Source of the DNA: Nitrospira defluvii
GTDB lineage: Bacteria; Nitrospirota; Nitrospiria; Nitrospirales; Nitrospiraceae
DNA length: 64,000 nt
NCBI RefSeq assembly: GCF_905220995.1
Contig: NZ_CAJNBJ010000001.1
Location: forward strand, 124,001-188,000
Direction of reading: 5' to 3'
Shown here: positions 25,083 through 34,656 of the stretch, in pieces
Layout: every line of letters starts with the position of its first letter
Position numbering within the stretch: the first letter of the stretch is position 1
Translations under genes and position numbers: made by a program
The notes under the pieces: model-generated
Seen by the model: the letters and a program-made list of their open reading frames with translations, nothing else
Told to the model about the DNA's origin: nothing
Databases searched by the model: none

Positions 25083-27758
25083 TTACGTCCCTGATTGCTG
25101 AATCAACTTGGCAACCAGGCCGGTCCAGCCGGTCTGGTGACTGGCGCCGATCCCGGCACCATTGTCGCCATGGAAATATTCGTAGAACAGCACGAGGTCA
25201 CGCCAATGCCGGTCCTGTTGAAACTTCTCCGTGCCGCCGTACACGGGACGCCGGCCGTCTGTGCCGCGGAGAAATGTATGCGTGAGGCGACGGGACAACT
25301 CCGCGGCAACGTCGGCAAGATGGCGCCGCTGCCCGGACCCGGTCGGATACTCAACAGTAAACGAGTCACCTAAATAGTAATGGAACTTCTGGAGCGATTC
25401 GATGAGCAGATAGTTCACAGGAAACCAGACCGGCCCTCGCCAATTGGAGTTGCCCCCGAAGAGTCCGTTTGTGGATTCCGCCGGCTGATACTCCACGCAA
25501 TGCGTCGTCCCCATCATCGATAGGATGTAGGGATGTTCTTCGTGATAGCGAGACAACGCCCTCACACCATACGGCGATAAGAACTCGCGTTCATCCAGCA
25601 AGTACCGCAACACCTTGGGTAAGCGATGGCGATTGACCAGCGACAGGAACCGACGCACCTCCCCGTCCTGGGACTGTGTTTCGATGTGCAGACTGAAATC
25701 CGGACGATTCTCGATGAACCACTGCATGCGATGCTTGAAGCGCGGCAGCCGGTCGATGAGCTCGGAGTCCAAGGTTTCGACGGCAAACAGGGGAATCAGT
25801 CCGACCATCGACCGGACCTTCATCGGAAAGGTTTTGCCGTCGGGCAAATGCAGCACATCGTAGAAAAACCCGTCTTCCCGGTTCCAGAGTTCGATCTTCG
25901 CATTGCCGATGTTGTTCATGGCCCGGCAGATATAGACGAAATGCTCGAAGAACTTACTGGCGACGTCTTCATAGGCCCTATCGTCGCGCGCCAATTCGAG
26001 GGCGATGGACAACATGTTGAGGCAATACATGCCCATCCAGCTCGTGGCGTCCGACTGTTCGATGTGCCCGCCGGTGGGAAGCGGTTTGCTCCGGTCGAAC
26101 ACCCCGATATTGTCCAATCCCAGAAACCCGCCCTGAAAGATGTTTTTCCCTTCGGCGTCTTTGCGATTCACCCACCAGGTAAAATTCAGCAGCAGTTTGT
26201 GGAAGACTCGCTCCAGAAAGATGCGATCCCCCACCCCTTTGCGTTTCTTTTCGATCTTGTACACCCGCCAGGCTGCCCAGGCATGCACGGGAGGATTCAC
26301 ATCCCCCAGAGCCCACTCGTAGGCGGGAATCTGCCCGTTGGGATGCATATACCATTCACGCAGCATGAGCACGAGCTGGTCCTTCGCGAAGCGGGAATCG
26401 ATCAGCGCAATCGGCAGGCAATGAAACGCCAAATCCCAGGCGGCATACCAGGGATATTCCCATTTGTCCGGCATAGAGATGACGTCGGCGTTGTACAGAT
26501 GCGTCCAGTCGGCATTCCTTCCGCGCAACCGCTCGGATGGCGGCTCAGGACCGGCCGGATCCCCCTTCAGCCAGCGATCAACGGCGTAGTGATAAAACTG
26601 CTTGCTCCACAAAAGGCCGGCGAAGGCCTGCCGCTGAACCAAGCGCGCGTCGTCGGACACATCCGGCGGTGCCAGGGGCGCGTAAAATTCATCGGCCTCC
26701 CGAAGCCGTGCGGCAAAGACCGCATCAAAGGTATCGGCGTCAAACGCCCCGTCGGATGAGCCGTTTGTGAAGCGTAACCGGATGCTCACCGGCTGCCCCG
26801 GCTGGGTGGAAACGACATAGTGCGCCGCGGCTTTCGAGCCGACCTGGTCGGGATTGACCGCAGCCTTCTCCCCCTGCACGACGTACGCGTGAAAGCTGTC
26901 CTTCACATACCGTTCGCCCTCTGCGTCGCCGTACAGACGCTGCGTGTTGGTCTCATTTTCGGTAAAGAGCAGCTCGGGGGCTCCCTCGCAGAGCAGTTGC
27001 CGGCGGCCATAATAGTCGTGATCGAACTCCACGACGCTGACACCAGGCAGAGATCGGCCCTTGCGCATCCGAGGGCGGCGCACATCAAGGCCCCATGACC
27101 ACGTATTGCGGAACCAGATCGTCGGTAACAGGGTCAGTTCCGCAGGCTGCGAACCCCGGTTGATGACCTCGATCCGCACCAACAGGTCTTCGGGCGAGGC
27201 CTTCGCATACTCCACGAACACATCGAAGTATCGGTCGTCGTCAAACACCCCCGTATCAAGCAGCTCAAACTCCGGATCGTTCCGGGTCCGGCGGCGATTT
27301 TCCTCGACGAGCTGGGTATAGGGAAACGCGGCCTGCGGATACTTATAGAGAAATTTCATGTAGGAATGCGTGGGAGTCGAGTCGAGGTAGAAATAGTATT
27401 CTTTGAGATCCTCCCCGTGATTCCCTTCATGGCCGGTGAGGCCGAACATCCGTTCTTTGAGAATCGGATCGCGCCCGTTCCAGAGCGCCAACGCAAAACA
27501 GACAAATTGGTGACGGTCGCAAATTCCGGCCAGCCCGTCCTCATTCCACCGATAGGCTTTCGAACGCGCCTGGTCGTGAGGGAGCGCCTCCCAGGCTGTT
27601 CCATAGGGGCTATAGTCTTCTCGCACCGTCCCCCAGGCGCGTTCGCTCAGATAGGGCCCCCACCGCTTCCAATGTTTCTGACGCAGATCATCTTCCTCAA
27701 GGCGCTGTTGCTCCGCCGAGGGCTGACGCGCGGCCTTCCCCCCTGCCGATGTCGACAT
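25083..27758 (-). CDS. GH63-like (MGH1-type) glucosidase
   Basis: Protein of 891 residues from ATG 27758; an in-frame start at 27836 is less likely because the first 26 residues there do not look like protein. The core matches large bacterial glucosidases of the MGH1/GH63 type: [48 protein letters not shown]-like [40 protein letters not shown]-like segment, and the [15 protein letters not shown] region. It should hydrolyse an alpha-glucoside, possibly a branched oligosaccharide. It precedes the debranching enzyme with only 14 bases between. Confidence 0.84.
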   Translation of the reverse strand: MSTSAGGKAARQPSAEQQRLEEDDLRQKHWKRWGPYLSERAWGTVREDYSPYGTAWEALPHDQARSKAYRWNEDGLAGICDRHQFVCFALALWNGRDPILKERMFGLTGHEGNHGEDLKEYYFYLDSTPTHSYMKFLYKYPQAAFPYTQLVEENRRRTRNDPEFELLDTGVFDDDRYFDVFVEYAKASPEDLLVRIEVINRGSQPAELTLLPTIWFRNTWSWGLDVRRPRMRKGRSLPGVSVVEFDHDYYGRRQLLCEGAPELLFTENETNTQRLYGDAEGERYVKDSFHAYVVQGEKAAVNPDQVGSKAAAHYVVSTQPGQPVSIRLRFTNGSSDGAFDADTFDAVFAARLREADEFYAPLAPPDVSDDARLVQRQAFAGLLWSKQFYHYAVDRWLKGDPAGPEPPSERLRGRNADWTHLYNADVISMPDKWEYPWYAAWDLAFHCLPIALIDSRFAKDQLVLMLREWYMHPNGQIPAYEWALGDVNPPVHAWAAWRVYKIEKKRKGVGDRIFLERVFHKLLLNFTWWVNRKDAEGKNIFQGGFLGLDNIGVFDRSKPLPTGGHIEQSDATSWMGMYCLNMLSIALELARDDRAYEDVASKFFEHFVYICRAMNNIGNAKIELWNREDGFFYDVLHLPDGKTFPMKVRSMVGLIPLFAVETLDSELIDRLPRFKHRMQWFIENRPDFSLHIETQSQDGEVRRFLSLVNRHRLPKVLRYLLDEREFLSPYGVRALSRYHEEHPYILSMMGTTHCVEYQPAESTNGLFGGNSNWRGPVWFPVNYLLIESLQKFHYYLGDSFTVEYPTGSGQRRHLADVAAELSRRLTHTFLRGTDGRRPVYGGTEKFQQDRHWRDLVLFYEYFHGDNGAGIGASHQTGWTGLVAKLIQQSGT

Positions 27759-28016
27759 ATGACACAGACTCCCGTCCAGTGGCCGCAGTCGGCCACGCAA
27801 CGCCGCCAGCATGCACCCAGCGTCAAAAAGATTCAACTGGGGGCTCGGGACGACACATCCCGGCCTCTCGAATCACACTGCACTGGAATCTGAAGTTGAG
27901 GAGTAGGACTGAGCGGGGAAGGAAACCGGCCCCAATGAGGGCCAAGACTGACCGGAACGATGCCACGGAACGCGTGGGAAGCACGTCGCGGGAGGATCAG
28001 CCGGGAGGCGGAGGCA

Positions 28017-28202
28017 CTAACTCCAGATCACACCCTCTTGGTTCATGAGATAGTCGATGACCTCGATGCTATCCCGCAGCTGGAGTTGCGCCTGCTCGGA
28101 CATGGGTAACACCGCCCCAAGCAGCTTGCCGGATTCCACTTCCGCCAGGTTAGGAATCCCGTCGGTACTACGCTTTTCTAGATCGAATCGAAAGCTGGCC
28201 AC
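28017..28202 (-). CDS. Small acidic hypothetical protein (61 aa)
   Basis: GTG 28202 is preceded by GGAGGT five to six bases upstream, a near-perfect ribosome site that supports this short frame. The product is acidic and helical (FRFDLEKRSTDGIPNLAEVESGKL then EQAQLQLRDSIEVIDYLMNQEG). No membrane helix, Cys or known domain. It sits alone between the beta-helix and glucosidase genes. Confidence 0.55.
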   Translation of the reverse strand: MASFRFDLEKRSTDGIPNLAEVESGKLLGAVLPMSEQAQLQLRDSIEVIDYLMNQEGVIWS

Positions 28203-28357
28203 GTCTTACCTCCAATCCCTTGTCGGTCGTAGTACAGCAATTCTTGAGCCATACCGGAACCACGTCATGTCTCCGCTCACGATGAAGCATAGCACATGGA
28301 CTTGTCCGGCCTGGCGCGCGGGCTAACCACTGAATTTGTTGCTGCTTTGGTCGACGA

Positions 28358-29383
28358 TTAGTGGGATTCGGCCAGCGGAGGGAGGGCGCCGAGATAGGGG
28401 AACCCGCCGATGCGGACCAGGGAGGTATCCGCTCGTAGCCTGAAGTCGTCTCGCGCAGTGTCAACGAAACGTGGATCCACCGTCAAATCGGAATCGGGTT
28501 TCAAGTCGGGAGCCGGTTGGTTGGGGGTGCCTGAGCGTAAATAGTTGGAACCGGAATTCTGCATCGCATTGTAGGACAACAGCACCCGGCTGGAGGCGCC
28601 CACGACAAATCCATAGGCATTCAAGCTGACGATGTTGCCGGACGCTTCGTTCTGGGAGGTTCCGAGAAATGCAGCGCCTCCACCGTTTTTCACGAACGTA
28701 TTGCCGACCAGGATCGCGCGGGATTGATCATTCACGATCACCGCCTCAAAGAGACTCCTCGTGATGACGTTTCGTTCCAGACGCACGGTGGATTTGCCCG
28801 CCACACTGACCCCGTGGTCGTTGTCATGGATAAAATTTCCCCGCATGACCGCCTGCGAGTTGGCAAACTGAATGCCCGTGGTTTCACTGCCGCCGATGAC
28901 GCAATCTTCGATCCGCACATCCTCCACCTGCTGCGTGAACAACATGCCCTTCACGCGCGCATGATGAAAATGAATGCCACGGCCGTTGAACATACCCATC
29001 GCGTGCCCGCCGTGTTCATTGACCGTGATGCCGGAGATCTCAATGTTCGTAGCGCCGTACGGCCACTTGCCGATATGAAACACGCCCACCCGTTCCCGGC
29101 CCAGAATCGTCACCTGATCCATGCCGGCCCCGATCAAACGCACGTTCTCCTTGCTGTGAATCGTGACATCTTCGGCATAGGCGCCGGGCCTGATCAGAAT
29201 GGTGTCACCTTTCTTCGCGGCGTCGACCGCCTCCTGAATCGAGCGGTACTGCCCCGACCCGTCCAAGGCCACAACCAGAGGCTCGCGCTCCGCAGCCACC
29301 GGCTCTTCCGCGAGGGCACCCGTCACGGCCATGGCCACGATCCCTAGACACATGAACAAGCGTTGAAACATCGAAGAGGTCAT
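28358..29383 (-). CDS. Exported right-handed parallel beta-helix protein
   Basis: Protein of 341 residues with a signal peptide (residues 1-25, AVTGALAEE). From about 35 it shows coil repeats of a pectate-lyase/NosD-type beta-helix: GSGQYRSIQEAVDAAKKGDTI, then repeating N/G/V-rich turns such as IEISGITVNEHGG and VRIEDCVIGGSETTGIQF. It probably binds or cleaves a polysaccharide or acts in the envelope. No catalytic residues can be named. The start could be four codons later; neither has a clear RBS. Its 5' end faces coaE, 84 bases away. Confidence 0.82.
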   Translation of the reverse strand: MTSSMFQRLFMCLGIVAMAVTGALAEEPVAAEREPLVVALDGSGQYRSIQEAVDAAKKGDTILIRPGAYAEDVTIHSKENVRLIGAGMDQVTILGRERVGVFHIGKWPYGATNIEISGITVNEHGGHAMGMFNGRGIHFHHARVKGMLFTQQVEDVRIEDCVIGGSETTGIQFANSQAVMRGNFIHDNDHGVSVAGKSTVRLERNVITRSLFEAVIVNDQSRAILVGNTFVKNGGGAAFLGTSQNEASGNIVSLNAYGFVVGASSRVLLSYNAMQNSGSNYLRSGTPNQPAPDLKPDSDLTVDPRFVDTARDDFRLRADTSLVRIGGFPYLGALPPLAESH

Positions 29384-29467
29384 ATGGATGGCTATACCGC
29401 CGCGACCAACGAGAAGTCAATCGAGCCTCATTGCGGGGGCCAGCACCCCATGTTATCTTCACGCCCC

Positions 29468-30070
29468 ATGATTCTCGTGGGCCTGACCGGCGGAGTGGCG
29501 ACCGGCAAAAGCACGGTCTCACGCATGTTTGCTCGTTGCGGGGCAGTGATCATCGACGCCGATGCACTGGCCCACCAGGTCGTCGAGCCTGGCAAACCAG
29601 CCTGGCGCGCCATCGTCAAGACGTTCGGCAAGACCGTGCTGAACCCTGATCGCACGCTGAATCGTCAAGCCCTAGGGGCCCTCGTCTTCCGACAGCCGGC
29701 ACAACTGCGCCGCCTGGAACAGATCATTCATCCTCGCGTCGCGCGGGAGCAGGCCCGACTGACCAAATCGGCCGGCCGCAAGGATCCCAAGGCCGTCGTC
29801 ATTTATGACGTGCCACTCCTGTTCGAGGCCGGTATCGACGCACGCGTGGACAAGGTCATCGTCGTCACCGCAGATCGCCCCACCCAAATCGCTCGTTTGA
29901 ACCGCCGCAACGGATTCACGCGCGCCGAAGCGATCAGGCGCATCCGCAGCCAACTGCCGTTAAAGCACAAAGCTGCCGCCGCCGACTATCTCCTCGACGG
30001 CACCATCTCCCGTCCGCGCCTCTTCACCGCCGTGAAACAGCTGTACCGCGAACTCCTCGCACTGGCCTAA
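29468..30070 (+). CDS. coaE: Dephospho-CoA kinase
   Basis: Protein of 200 residues from ATG 29468, the usual start just before the P-loop; ATG 29450 would add six residues. The Walker A motif is GLTGGVATGKST. It is followed by VIIDADALAHQVVEPG, the conserved HPRV (IIHPRVAREQ), DVPLLFEAG, and RIRSQLP. It phosphorylates dephospho-CoA to CoA in the cytosol, the last step of CoA synthesis. There is no obvious Shine-Dalgarno. A TGTTAT -10-like box at 29451 raises the chance of a very short leader. Confidence 0.93.
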   Translation: MILVGLTGGVATGKSTVSRMFARCGAVIIDADALAHQVVEPGKPAWRAIVKTFGKTVLNPDRTLNRQALGALVFRQPAQLRRLEQIIHPRVAREQARLTKSAGRKDPKAVVIYDVPLLFEAGIDARVDKVIVVTADRPTQIARLNRRNGFTRAEAIRRIRSQLPLKHKAAAADYLLDGTISRPRLFTAVKQLYRELLALA

Positions 30071-30113
30071 CACCAGCTTTTCCCTCGCGGCTTCGGTATG
30101 TTAGCATCCGCGC

Positions 30114-31040
30114 ATGCGCAATCTCGTCATTATCGGATCCGGACCGGCCGGGCTCACCGCCGCCATCTATGCCGCGCGGGCCAACCTGTCACCTCTGCTG
30201 ATTGAGGGCTGGCAGTCCGGCGGACAACTGACCACCACGACAGAGGTGGAAAACTATCCCGGTTTTTCCAAGGGCATCATGGGACCGGAGCTCATGAAGG
30301 AAATGCGGGGGCAGGCCGCACGGTTTGGGACGGAGTTCCTGACGGGCGACGTGTCGGCGGTGGACCTTTCCAAATGGCCTTTTCGTCTGACGATCGACGG
30401 AGAACAGACCGTCGAGGCCGCGGCCTTGATTCTGGCCACCGGCGCATCGGCCATTCAGCTCGGTCTCCCCGATGAGCAACGCCTGACCGGGCATGGCGTC
30501 TCGACCTGCGCAACCTGCGACGGGTACTTTTTCCGCGGCCAGGATTTGGTCGTCGTCGGAGGCGGGGACAGCGCGTTGGAGGAAGCCACTTTCCTCACAA
30601 AGTTCGCGCGCACCGTCACCGTTGTGCACCGACGCGACAAGCTGCGGGCGTCGAAGATCATGCAGGACCGCGCGATGAACAATGAAAAAATTTCGTTCGC
30701 GTGGAATTCCATCGTTGAGGAGATATTGGGGAAGGACGTCGTCACCGGAGTCCGTCTGAGGAATATCGTGACCGAAACCACCACGGAACTCGCTTGTGCC
30801 GGAGTCTTCGTGGCCATCGGCCACCGACCCAACACCGACCTCGTGAAGGGACAGGTCGCCATGGATGAGAAGGGCTACGTCATCACCTCGCGGGGGACCG
30901 CCACCAGCGTGGCCGGCCTGTTCGCCGCCGGCGACGTCCAAGACACGAAATATCGTCAGGCGATCACGGCAGCCGGGTCCGGCTGCATGGCCGCCATTGA
31001 CGCCGAGCGATTCCTTGAATCTGCGCTTCATCATCTCTAA
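30114..31040 (+). CDS. trxB: Thioredoxin-disulfide reductase
   Basis: Protein of 308 residues, standard length. FAD motif [19 protein letters not shown] (4-22), redox disulfide CATC (Cys132-Cys135) followed by DGYFF, NADPH motif [13 protein letters not shown], and the C-terminal [27 protein letters not shown] block. It reduces thioredoxin with NADPH in the cytosol. It follows coaE by 43 bases on the same strand. Intergenic repeats begin 14 bases after its stop. Confidence 0.95.
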   Translation: MRNLVIIGSGPAGLTAAIYAARANLSPLLIEGWQSGGQLTTTTEVENYPGFSKGIMGPELMKEMRGQAARFGTEFLTGDVSAVDLSKWPFRLTIDGEQTVEAAALILATGASAIQLGLPDEQRLTGHGVSTCATCDGYFFRGQDLVVVGGGDSALEEATFLTKFARTVTVVHRRDKLRASKIMQDRAMNNEKISFAWNSIVEEILGKDVVTGVRLRNIVTETTTELACAGVFVAIGHRPNTDLVKGQVAMDEKGYVITSRGTATSVAGLFAAGDVQDTKYRQAITAAGSGCMAAIDAERFLESALHHL

Positions 31041-31054
31041 CTCCCCCACAGGAT

Positions 31055-31180
31055 GCTCAAAATGGTTGTCCAACGAGGCCGCAGGCGAGACAGATACCGG
31101 AAGCGTACCCTTGCGGTACGTTGAGGATTTTGGTGAGTCGAGAACGAAGCTGGCAGCCATCGAGGACGGACAATTTTCAA
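31055..31180 (+). repeat. Intergenic palindromic repeat, copy A
   Basis: Begins GCTCAAAATGGTTGTCC and ends GGACAATTTTCAA (imperfect inverted ends). It contains the shared blocks GAGGCCGCAG (31075-31084) and GAGAACG (31140-31146), and an internal hairpin CGTACC(CTTGC)GGTACG at 31104-31120. Related to copies B and C. Confidence 0.7.
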
Positions 31181-31213
31181 AAAACCAACATCGAGCTTCA
31201 TTAAAAGGAAGCC

Positions 31214-31323
31214 GCTCAAAAGTTTCTCCGGCAAGGCCGCAGGGAGATTGACCGACCGAGCGTACGCGTTGGCACGTGAGGAAGGGAAAGCGACTGAGAA
31301 CGCCGCCGGAGGAAGTTTTCAGC
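31214..31323 (+). repeat. Intergenic palindromic repeat, copy B, adjoining thiI
   Basis: Its ends at 31214-31232 and 31305-31323 are inverted repeats of 19 bases with 16 matches; one mismatch would be a G-U pair in RNA. It contains AAGGCCGCAG (31233-31242) and GAGAACGCC (31296-31304). The right end lies ten bases before the thiI ATG. Confidence 0.75.
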
Positions 31324-31333
31324 GACCGAGACC

Positions 31334-32512
31334 ATGCACTGCGCAATCGTCCACTATCACGAACTCGCCCTCAAGGGCCGTAACCGCGATTTCTTCGAGC
31401 AACGACTCGTGCGCAACCTCCGCTTGGCGCTGCGCGATCTGAAGATTCGGCGGATCGAATCGCTGCAGGGGCGCATTCGGGTCACCATTCCAGATCAGAT
31501 CTCGCCGGAGCAGGTGGTGGAACGTCTCCGACGGACCTGCGGAGTGTCGAATTTCCTCCTCACCGAATCGGTCCCGCTGGATCTCCAGGCACCAGACCTC
31601 ACGCCGCTCAAACAGGTCGCGGAACGGCAACTTGCCGGACAATCCTTTCATTCGTTCAGAGTGACGGCCAAGCGCGCGGACAAACGCCTCAGGTTGACCT
31701 CCATGGACGTCGAACGCGAAGTCGGCGGCTACCTCTTCGATGTCACGGGAAAAACCGTCAAGCTGAAACAGCCCGACCTGACACTCTACATCGAGCTGCT
31801 CACTCACGAGGCCCATATCGCGGCACGAAAAATTCAAGGGCCAGGCGGCATGCCGGTGGGCACGAGCGGAAAAGTCGCCTGTTTGATTTCAGGCGGCATC
31901 GACTCGCCCGTCGCCGCGTATCGCATGATGAAACGCGGGTGCAAGGCCGTCTTCGTGCACTTCTCGGGTCGCCCGCTGGTCAGTCGGGCCTCAGAGGAAA
32001 AGGTCCAGGAGTTGGTCCAATTGCTGACAGCCTACCAGTACGAATCACGGCTCCATATCGTCCCGTTCGGCGAGATTCAACGGGAGATCGTCGCCAACGC
32101 GCCGGCACCCTTCCGCGTGGTGTTGTACAGACGGATCATGATCCGGATCGCGCAGGAACTCGCTAGGCGGGAACGGTGCTGGGCGTTGGTCACCGGAGAT
32201 AGTCTCGGCCAGGTGGCCTCACAGACGCCGGAAAATCTATCCGTGGTCGAGGAGGCGGCGGAACTTCCGGTGCTCCGGCCGTTGATTGGGATGGATAAGA
32301 TCGAAATTACCGAACAGGCACAGCGGATCGGGAGCTTCACCACTTCGATCGAGCCGGATCAGGACTGTTGCAAGCTCTTTGTCCCCCTGCATCCCAGCAC
32401 CCGAACGAGACTCGACGACATCCTCCGCGTCGAACGGAGTTTGGAAATCAGCGCCTTTGTGAAACAGGGGGTGGAAAAGGCCGAACTCTCCACCTTCACC
32501 TTTCCTTCGTAA
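31334..32512 (+). CDS. thiI: tRNA 4-thiouridine / thiamine sulfur transfer enzyme ThiI
   Basis: Protein of 392 residues, matching the short form without a C-terminal rhodanese domain. N-terminal ferredoxin-like segment, THUMP domain (about 60-165) and the PP-loop SGGIDSP at 186-192. The conserved DCCKLFVPLHP carries the Cys corresponding to catalytic Cys344 of E. coli by position in motif. It uses ATP and a persulfide to thiolate U8 of tRNA. There is no clear Shine-Dalgarno; the repeat B ends just upstream. Its end overlaps the convergent 32496-33098 gene by 17 bases. Confidence 0.93.
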   Translation: MHCAIVHYHELALKGRNRDFFEQRLVRNLRLALRDLKIRRIESLQGRIRVTIPDQISPEQVVERLRRTCGVSNFLLTESVPLDLQAPDLTPLKQVAERQLAGQSFHSFRVTAKRADKRLRLTSMDVEREVGGYLFDVTGKTVKLKQPDLTLYIELLTHEAHIAARKIQGPGGMPVGTSGKVACLISGGIDSPVAAYRMMKRGCKAVFVHFSGRPLVSRASEEKVQELVQLLTAYQYESRLHIVPFGEIQREIVANAPAPFRVVLYRRIMIRIAQELARRERCWALVTGDSLGQVASQTPENLSVVEEAAELPVLRPLIGMDKIEITEQAQRIGSFTTSIEPDQDCCKLFVPLHPSTRTRLDDILRVERSLEISAFVKQGVEKAELSTFTFPS

Positions 32513-33098
32513 CCCGATCCAGCGCTCGTTGCCGCACCAGGCGGAAATGCACGTTGAGTTCCCGCTCCATTGCGACCGCAATCACCCAATCCGGCATCAT
32601 CGTCTTCGGCTCGACCAAGAGTTCAAATTCCGCTCTCGTCTGACTCCCGTCCCCGGCCGCTTCAAGCTTCCAGGCCCGATGGTATTGCTTGAAATCGCCC
32701 CCCTTGAGTTCAGTCACGAGTCCGCCCCCCGGCAACACCTGTGACTCACAGATGAGTCGCTGTTCGCCCGGCAGCAGCGGATGGGAAATGTAGACATCGG
32801 TGAGGACATGTCCCTCGCGCTCTGCGACCTGTGCCATTCGCATCTTGGTCTCGAATAGCTCCGGCCACTTACTGTATTCAGTCAGGATCGAATGGAGCAC
32901 GGAGGGATTCCCGGGAAACAGGAGGGTGGCCGTCGCCCGCACGCCACCGGTTGGCTCTGCTTGCACGACAAGCTCACGAAGCAGGTGTATAGCCCCCACC
33001 TCTCCCGCCCAGACATGAACCACAGGACTGAGCATGGAGGCCATTAGGCCACCCAGCATCATGCCTCCACGACACACACGACCTACCATAGCGCGCAT
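32496..33098 (-). CDS. Exported SRPBCC/START-like protein
   Basis: Protein of 200 residues. I take ATG 33098; a TTG at 33104 is in frame. A hydrophobic signal segment (about 10-35) leads to a START/polyketide-cyclase-like domain: ATATLLFPGNPSVLHSILTEYSKWPELFETKMRMAQV, VLTDVYISHPLLPGEQRLICESQVLPGG, and a C-terminal helix MPDWVIAVAMERELNVHFRLVRQRAL. The fold binds hydrophobic ligands. It is likely periplasmic. Ligand unknown. Confidence 0.78.
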   Translation of the reverse strand: MRAMVGRVCRGGMMLGGLMASMLSPVVHVWAGEVGAIHLLRELVVQAEPTGGVRATATLLFPGNPSVLHSILTEYSKWPELFETKMRMAQVAEREGHVLTDVYISHPLLPGEQRLICESQVLPGGGLVTELKGGDFKQYHRAWKLEAAGDGSQTRAEFELLVEPKTMMPDWVIAVAMERELNVHFRLVRQRALDRVTKER

Positions 33099-33215
33099 CA
33101 GCAAGTTCCAAGGTTCTCTTAGAAGTATACTGATCGGCGGCGGTGAGTGCGAGAGTCGAGGAAGGGGCCACGAAACACTTTTGACACACGCGCGTGCAAG
33201 AGGCAGGAGATTGAA

Positions 33216-33980
33216 TCAGACGATCGCCGCAGGACGAAACACCAGGACCACGCCTGACGCCGTTCCCCGCTCATCTTGAATCACGGCCGTACTATCACAA
33301 ATCAGGCGCTCCTCCCCCCGACGATCGATGAGGAGAAACGGCCGCGCACTGGGCCGCGAGGGACGCGGCGTGCCCAGCGCATGCAAGGCCGGATGCGGGA
33401 CCGGCGTTCGCAGCTTCGGGTCCAGGATGACCATCACCTCCTGAATGGCTTTCCCCAATGCGTCCGATTGCGACCAGCCGGTCAATTGCTCCGCCGCTGG
33501 ATTGAGCAACGTCACCCGGCCCAGCGGATCAACGGTCACAACGGCATCTCCCATCGACTGCACCACGGCGTCGAGCCAGCGTCCCCGTTGCTCGGCGATA
33601 CGCGAGACGCGATAGCGAAACAGCGCGAGTTCCAGTGCCGCCCGCAGATCGCTACTGACAAACGGTTTGATCAAATAGGCCAAGGGAAGCGTCTGTCTCG
33701 CCCGCTCCAACGTGTCCTCGTCCGAGAAGGCCGTAAGATAGATGACGGGAATACCGTACTCTGCGTGGATCGTGCGCGCCGCATCGATCCCGTCGATCGG
33801 GCCCTTCAGCTTGACGTCCATGAGGATGAGGTCGGGCCGGTGTTCGCCCGCGAGGCGCACGGCATCATTTCCCGACGAGACGACGCCGACCACGAGATAC
33901 CCGAGAGAACGGAGCTGGCGCCTGATGTCCTCAGCCACCACCACTTCGTCGTCCACGATGAGGATTTTTTCCTGTGCCAT
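33216..33980 (-). CDS. Response regulator with REC and PAS domains, no DNA-binding output
   Basis: Protein of 254 residues from ATG 33980. REC domain 1-125: ILIVDDE at 6-12, phosphoacceptor Asp55 in LILMDVKL, Thr in VIYLTAFSD, Lys in AYLIKPF. A short linker leads to a PAS domain (about 135-254, MGDAVVTVDPLGRVTLLNPAAEQLTGW). No HTH, kinase or cyclase follows, so the output is probably protein-protein. A weak GGTGA lies before the ATG; no cognate kinase is adjacent. Confidence 0.83.
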   Translation of the reverse strand: MAQEKILIVDDEVVVAEDIRRQLRSLGYLVVGVVSSGNDAVRLAGEHRPDLILMDVKLKGPIDGIDAARTIHAEYGIPVIYLTAFSDEDTLERARQTLPLAYLIKPFVSSDLRAALELALFRYRVSRIAEQRGRWLDAVVQSMGDAVVTVDPLGRVTLLNPAAEQLTGWSQSDALGKAIQEVMVILDPKLRTPVPHPALHALGTPRPSRPSARPFLLIDRRGEERLICDSTAVIQDERGTASGVVLVFRPAAIV

Positions 33981-34281
33981 GCTGTCACCAAGAGGTTCCG
34001 GCACTGCCACAATGAGCGAGAACCCGTTCACCACACACGTATCCCTACGCCGGTCGATGCCTTGGAGAGAACGCAACTAGCATGCCATTGAGGCTTCTCT
34101 GCTTGGGCATTGAGTTAGGCTTTGACTTGTACAGACACGCTCCTCCAAAAGGTGATTTTTGAACAGGGCGTGGACAGAATCGGCGCATCCCTGGAGGCGA
34201 CGCCGGATGGTCAGGTTGCGGGGGGTTCGCCGCAGAAACCATGGCTGTGATACGATGCCGTTTTTCTGGAGTTCACCGGGT
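33981..34281 (+). other. 301-base divergent intergenic region
   Basis: Between the divergent REC-PAS gene and the Cys-rich exported protein. Weak -10-like TACGAT occurs near 34250 on the + strand, with no good -35. I see no RNA gene, repeat or additional ORF with an RBS. Confidence 0.4.
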
Positions 34282-34656
34282 ATGGATCGACGAAATCATT
34301 TCCCGCTGGTTGTCGCTCTGGGTATCATCCTCATGCCGTTCCTCACGTCGGCTGCTGTCCAGGCGCAGGCCCCGACCGATTCCGCCGCAACCACAGAGCA
34401 ATCCTGCAGCTTCGGCATGGCCAAGGGCGACCCGGCCCATCAGTGCCAAGTGCCGATCCCGAGCGGCTGCGTCATTGCCAAATTTCCCGGGACAGACAAA
34501 CCTTGGACTACCGTGTCTAAAGCCGGGCGCACCTTCTGCACCTTCGACAAAAAGGGGACGGACTGGAAAACCCGCATCACCGGCCACTGCACGCGGTGCG
34601 ACTCCAGCCATTGCACCGGGCAGTTCATGGTGCGGTTCGAGTGCACGAAACCCTGA
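34282..34656 (+). CDS. Small exported Cys-rich protein (124 aa)
   Basis: ATG 34282 begins a signal peptide (residues 1-28, TSAAVQAQA). The mature part holds eight Cys (SCSF, HQC, SGC, TFC, GHC, TRC, SHC, FEC), an even number suited to disulfides in the periplasm, with a Gly/Lys/Thr-rich beta-like body. It may be a small disulfide-rich secreted protein or metal-binding factor. No family recognised. The stop overlaps the queG ATG by one base (TGATG). Confidence 0.72.
   Translation: MDRRNHFPLVVALGIILMPFLTSAAVQAQAPTDSAATTEQSCSFGMAKGDPAHQCQVPIPSGCVIAKFPGTDKPWTTVSKAGRTFCTFDKKGTDWKTRITGHCTRCDSSHCTGQFMVRFECTKP

Noticed and set aside
25626-26759. 377-residue plus-strand frame inside the GH63-type gene
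   Set aside because: Long only because of codon bias in GC-rich DNA; no start signal and opposite a motif-bearing enzyme.
30189-31346. 385-residue minus-strand frame opposite trxB
   Set aside because: trxB has all its motifs; the antisense frame has no RBS or family pattern.
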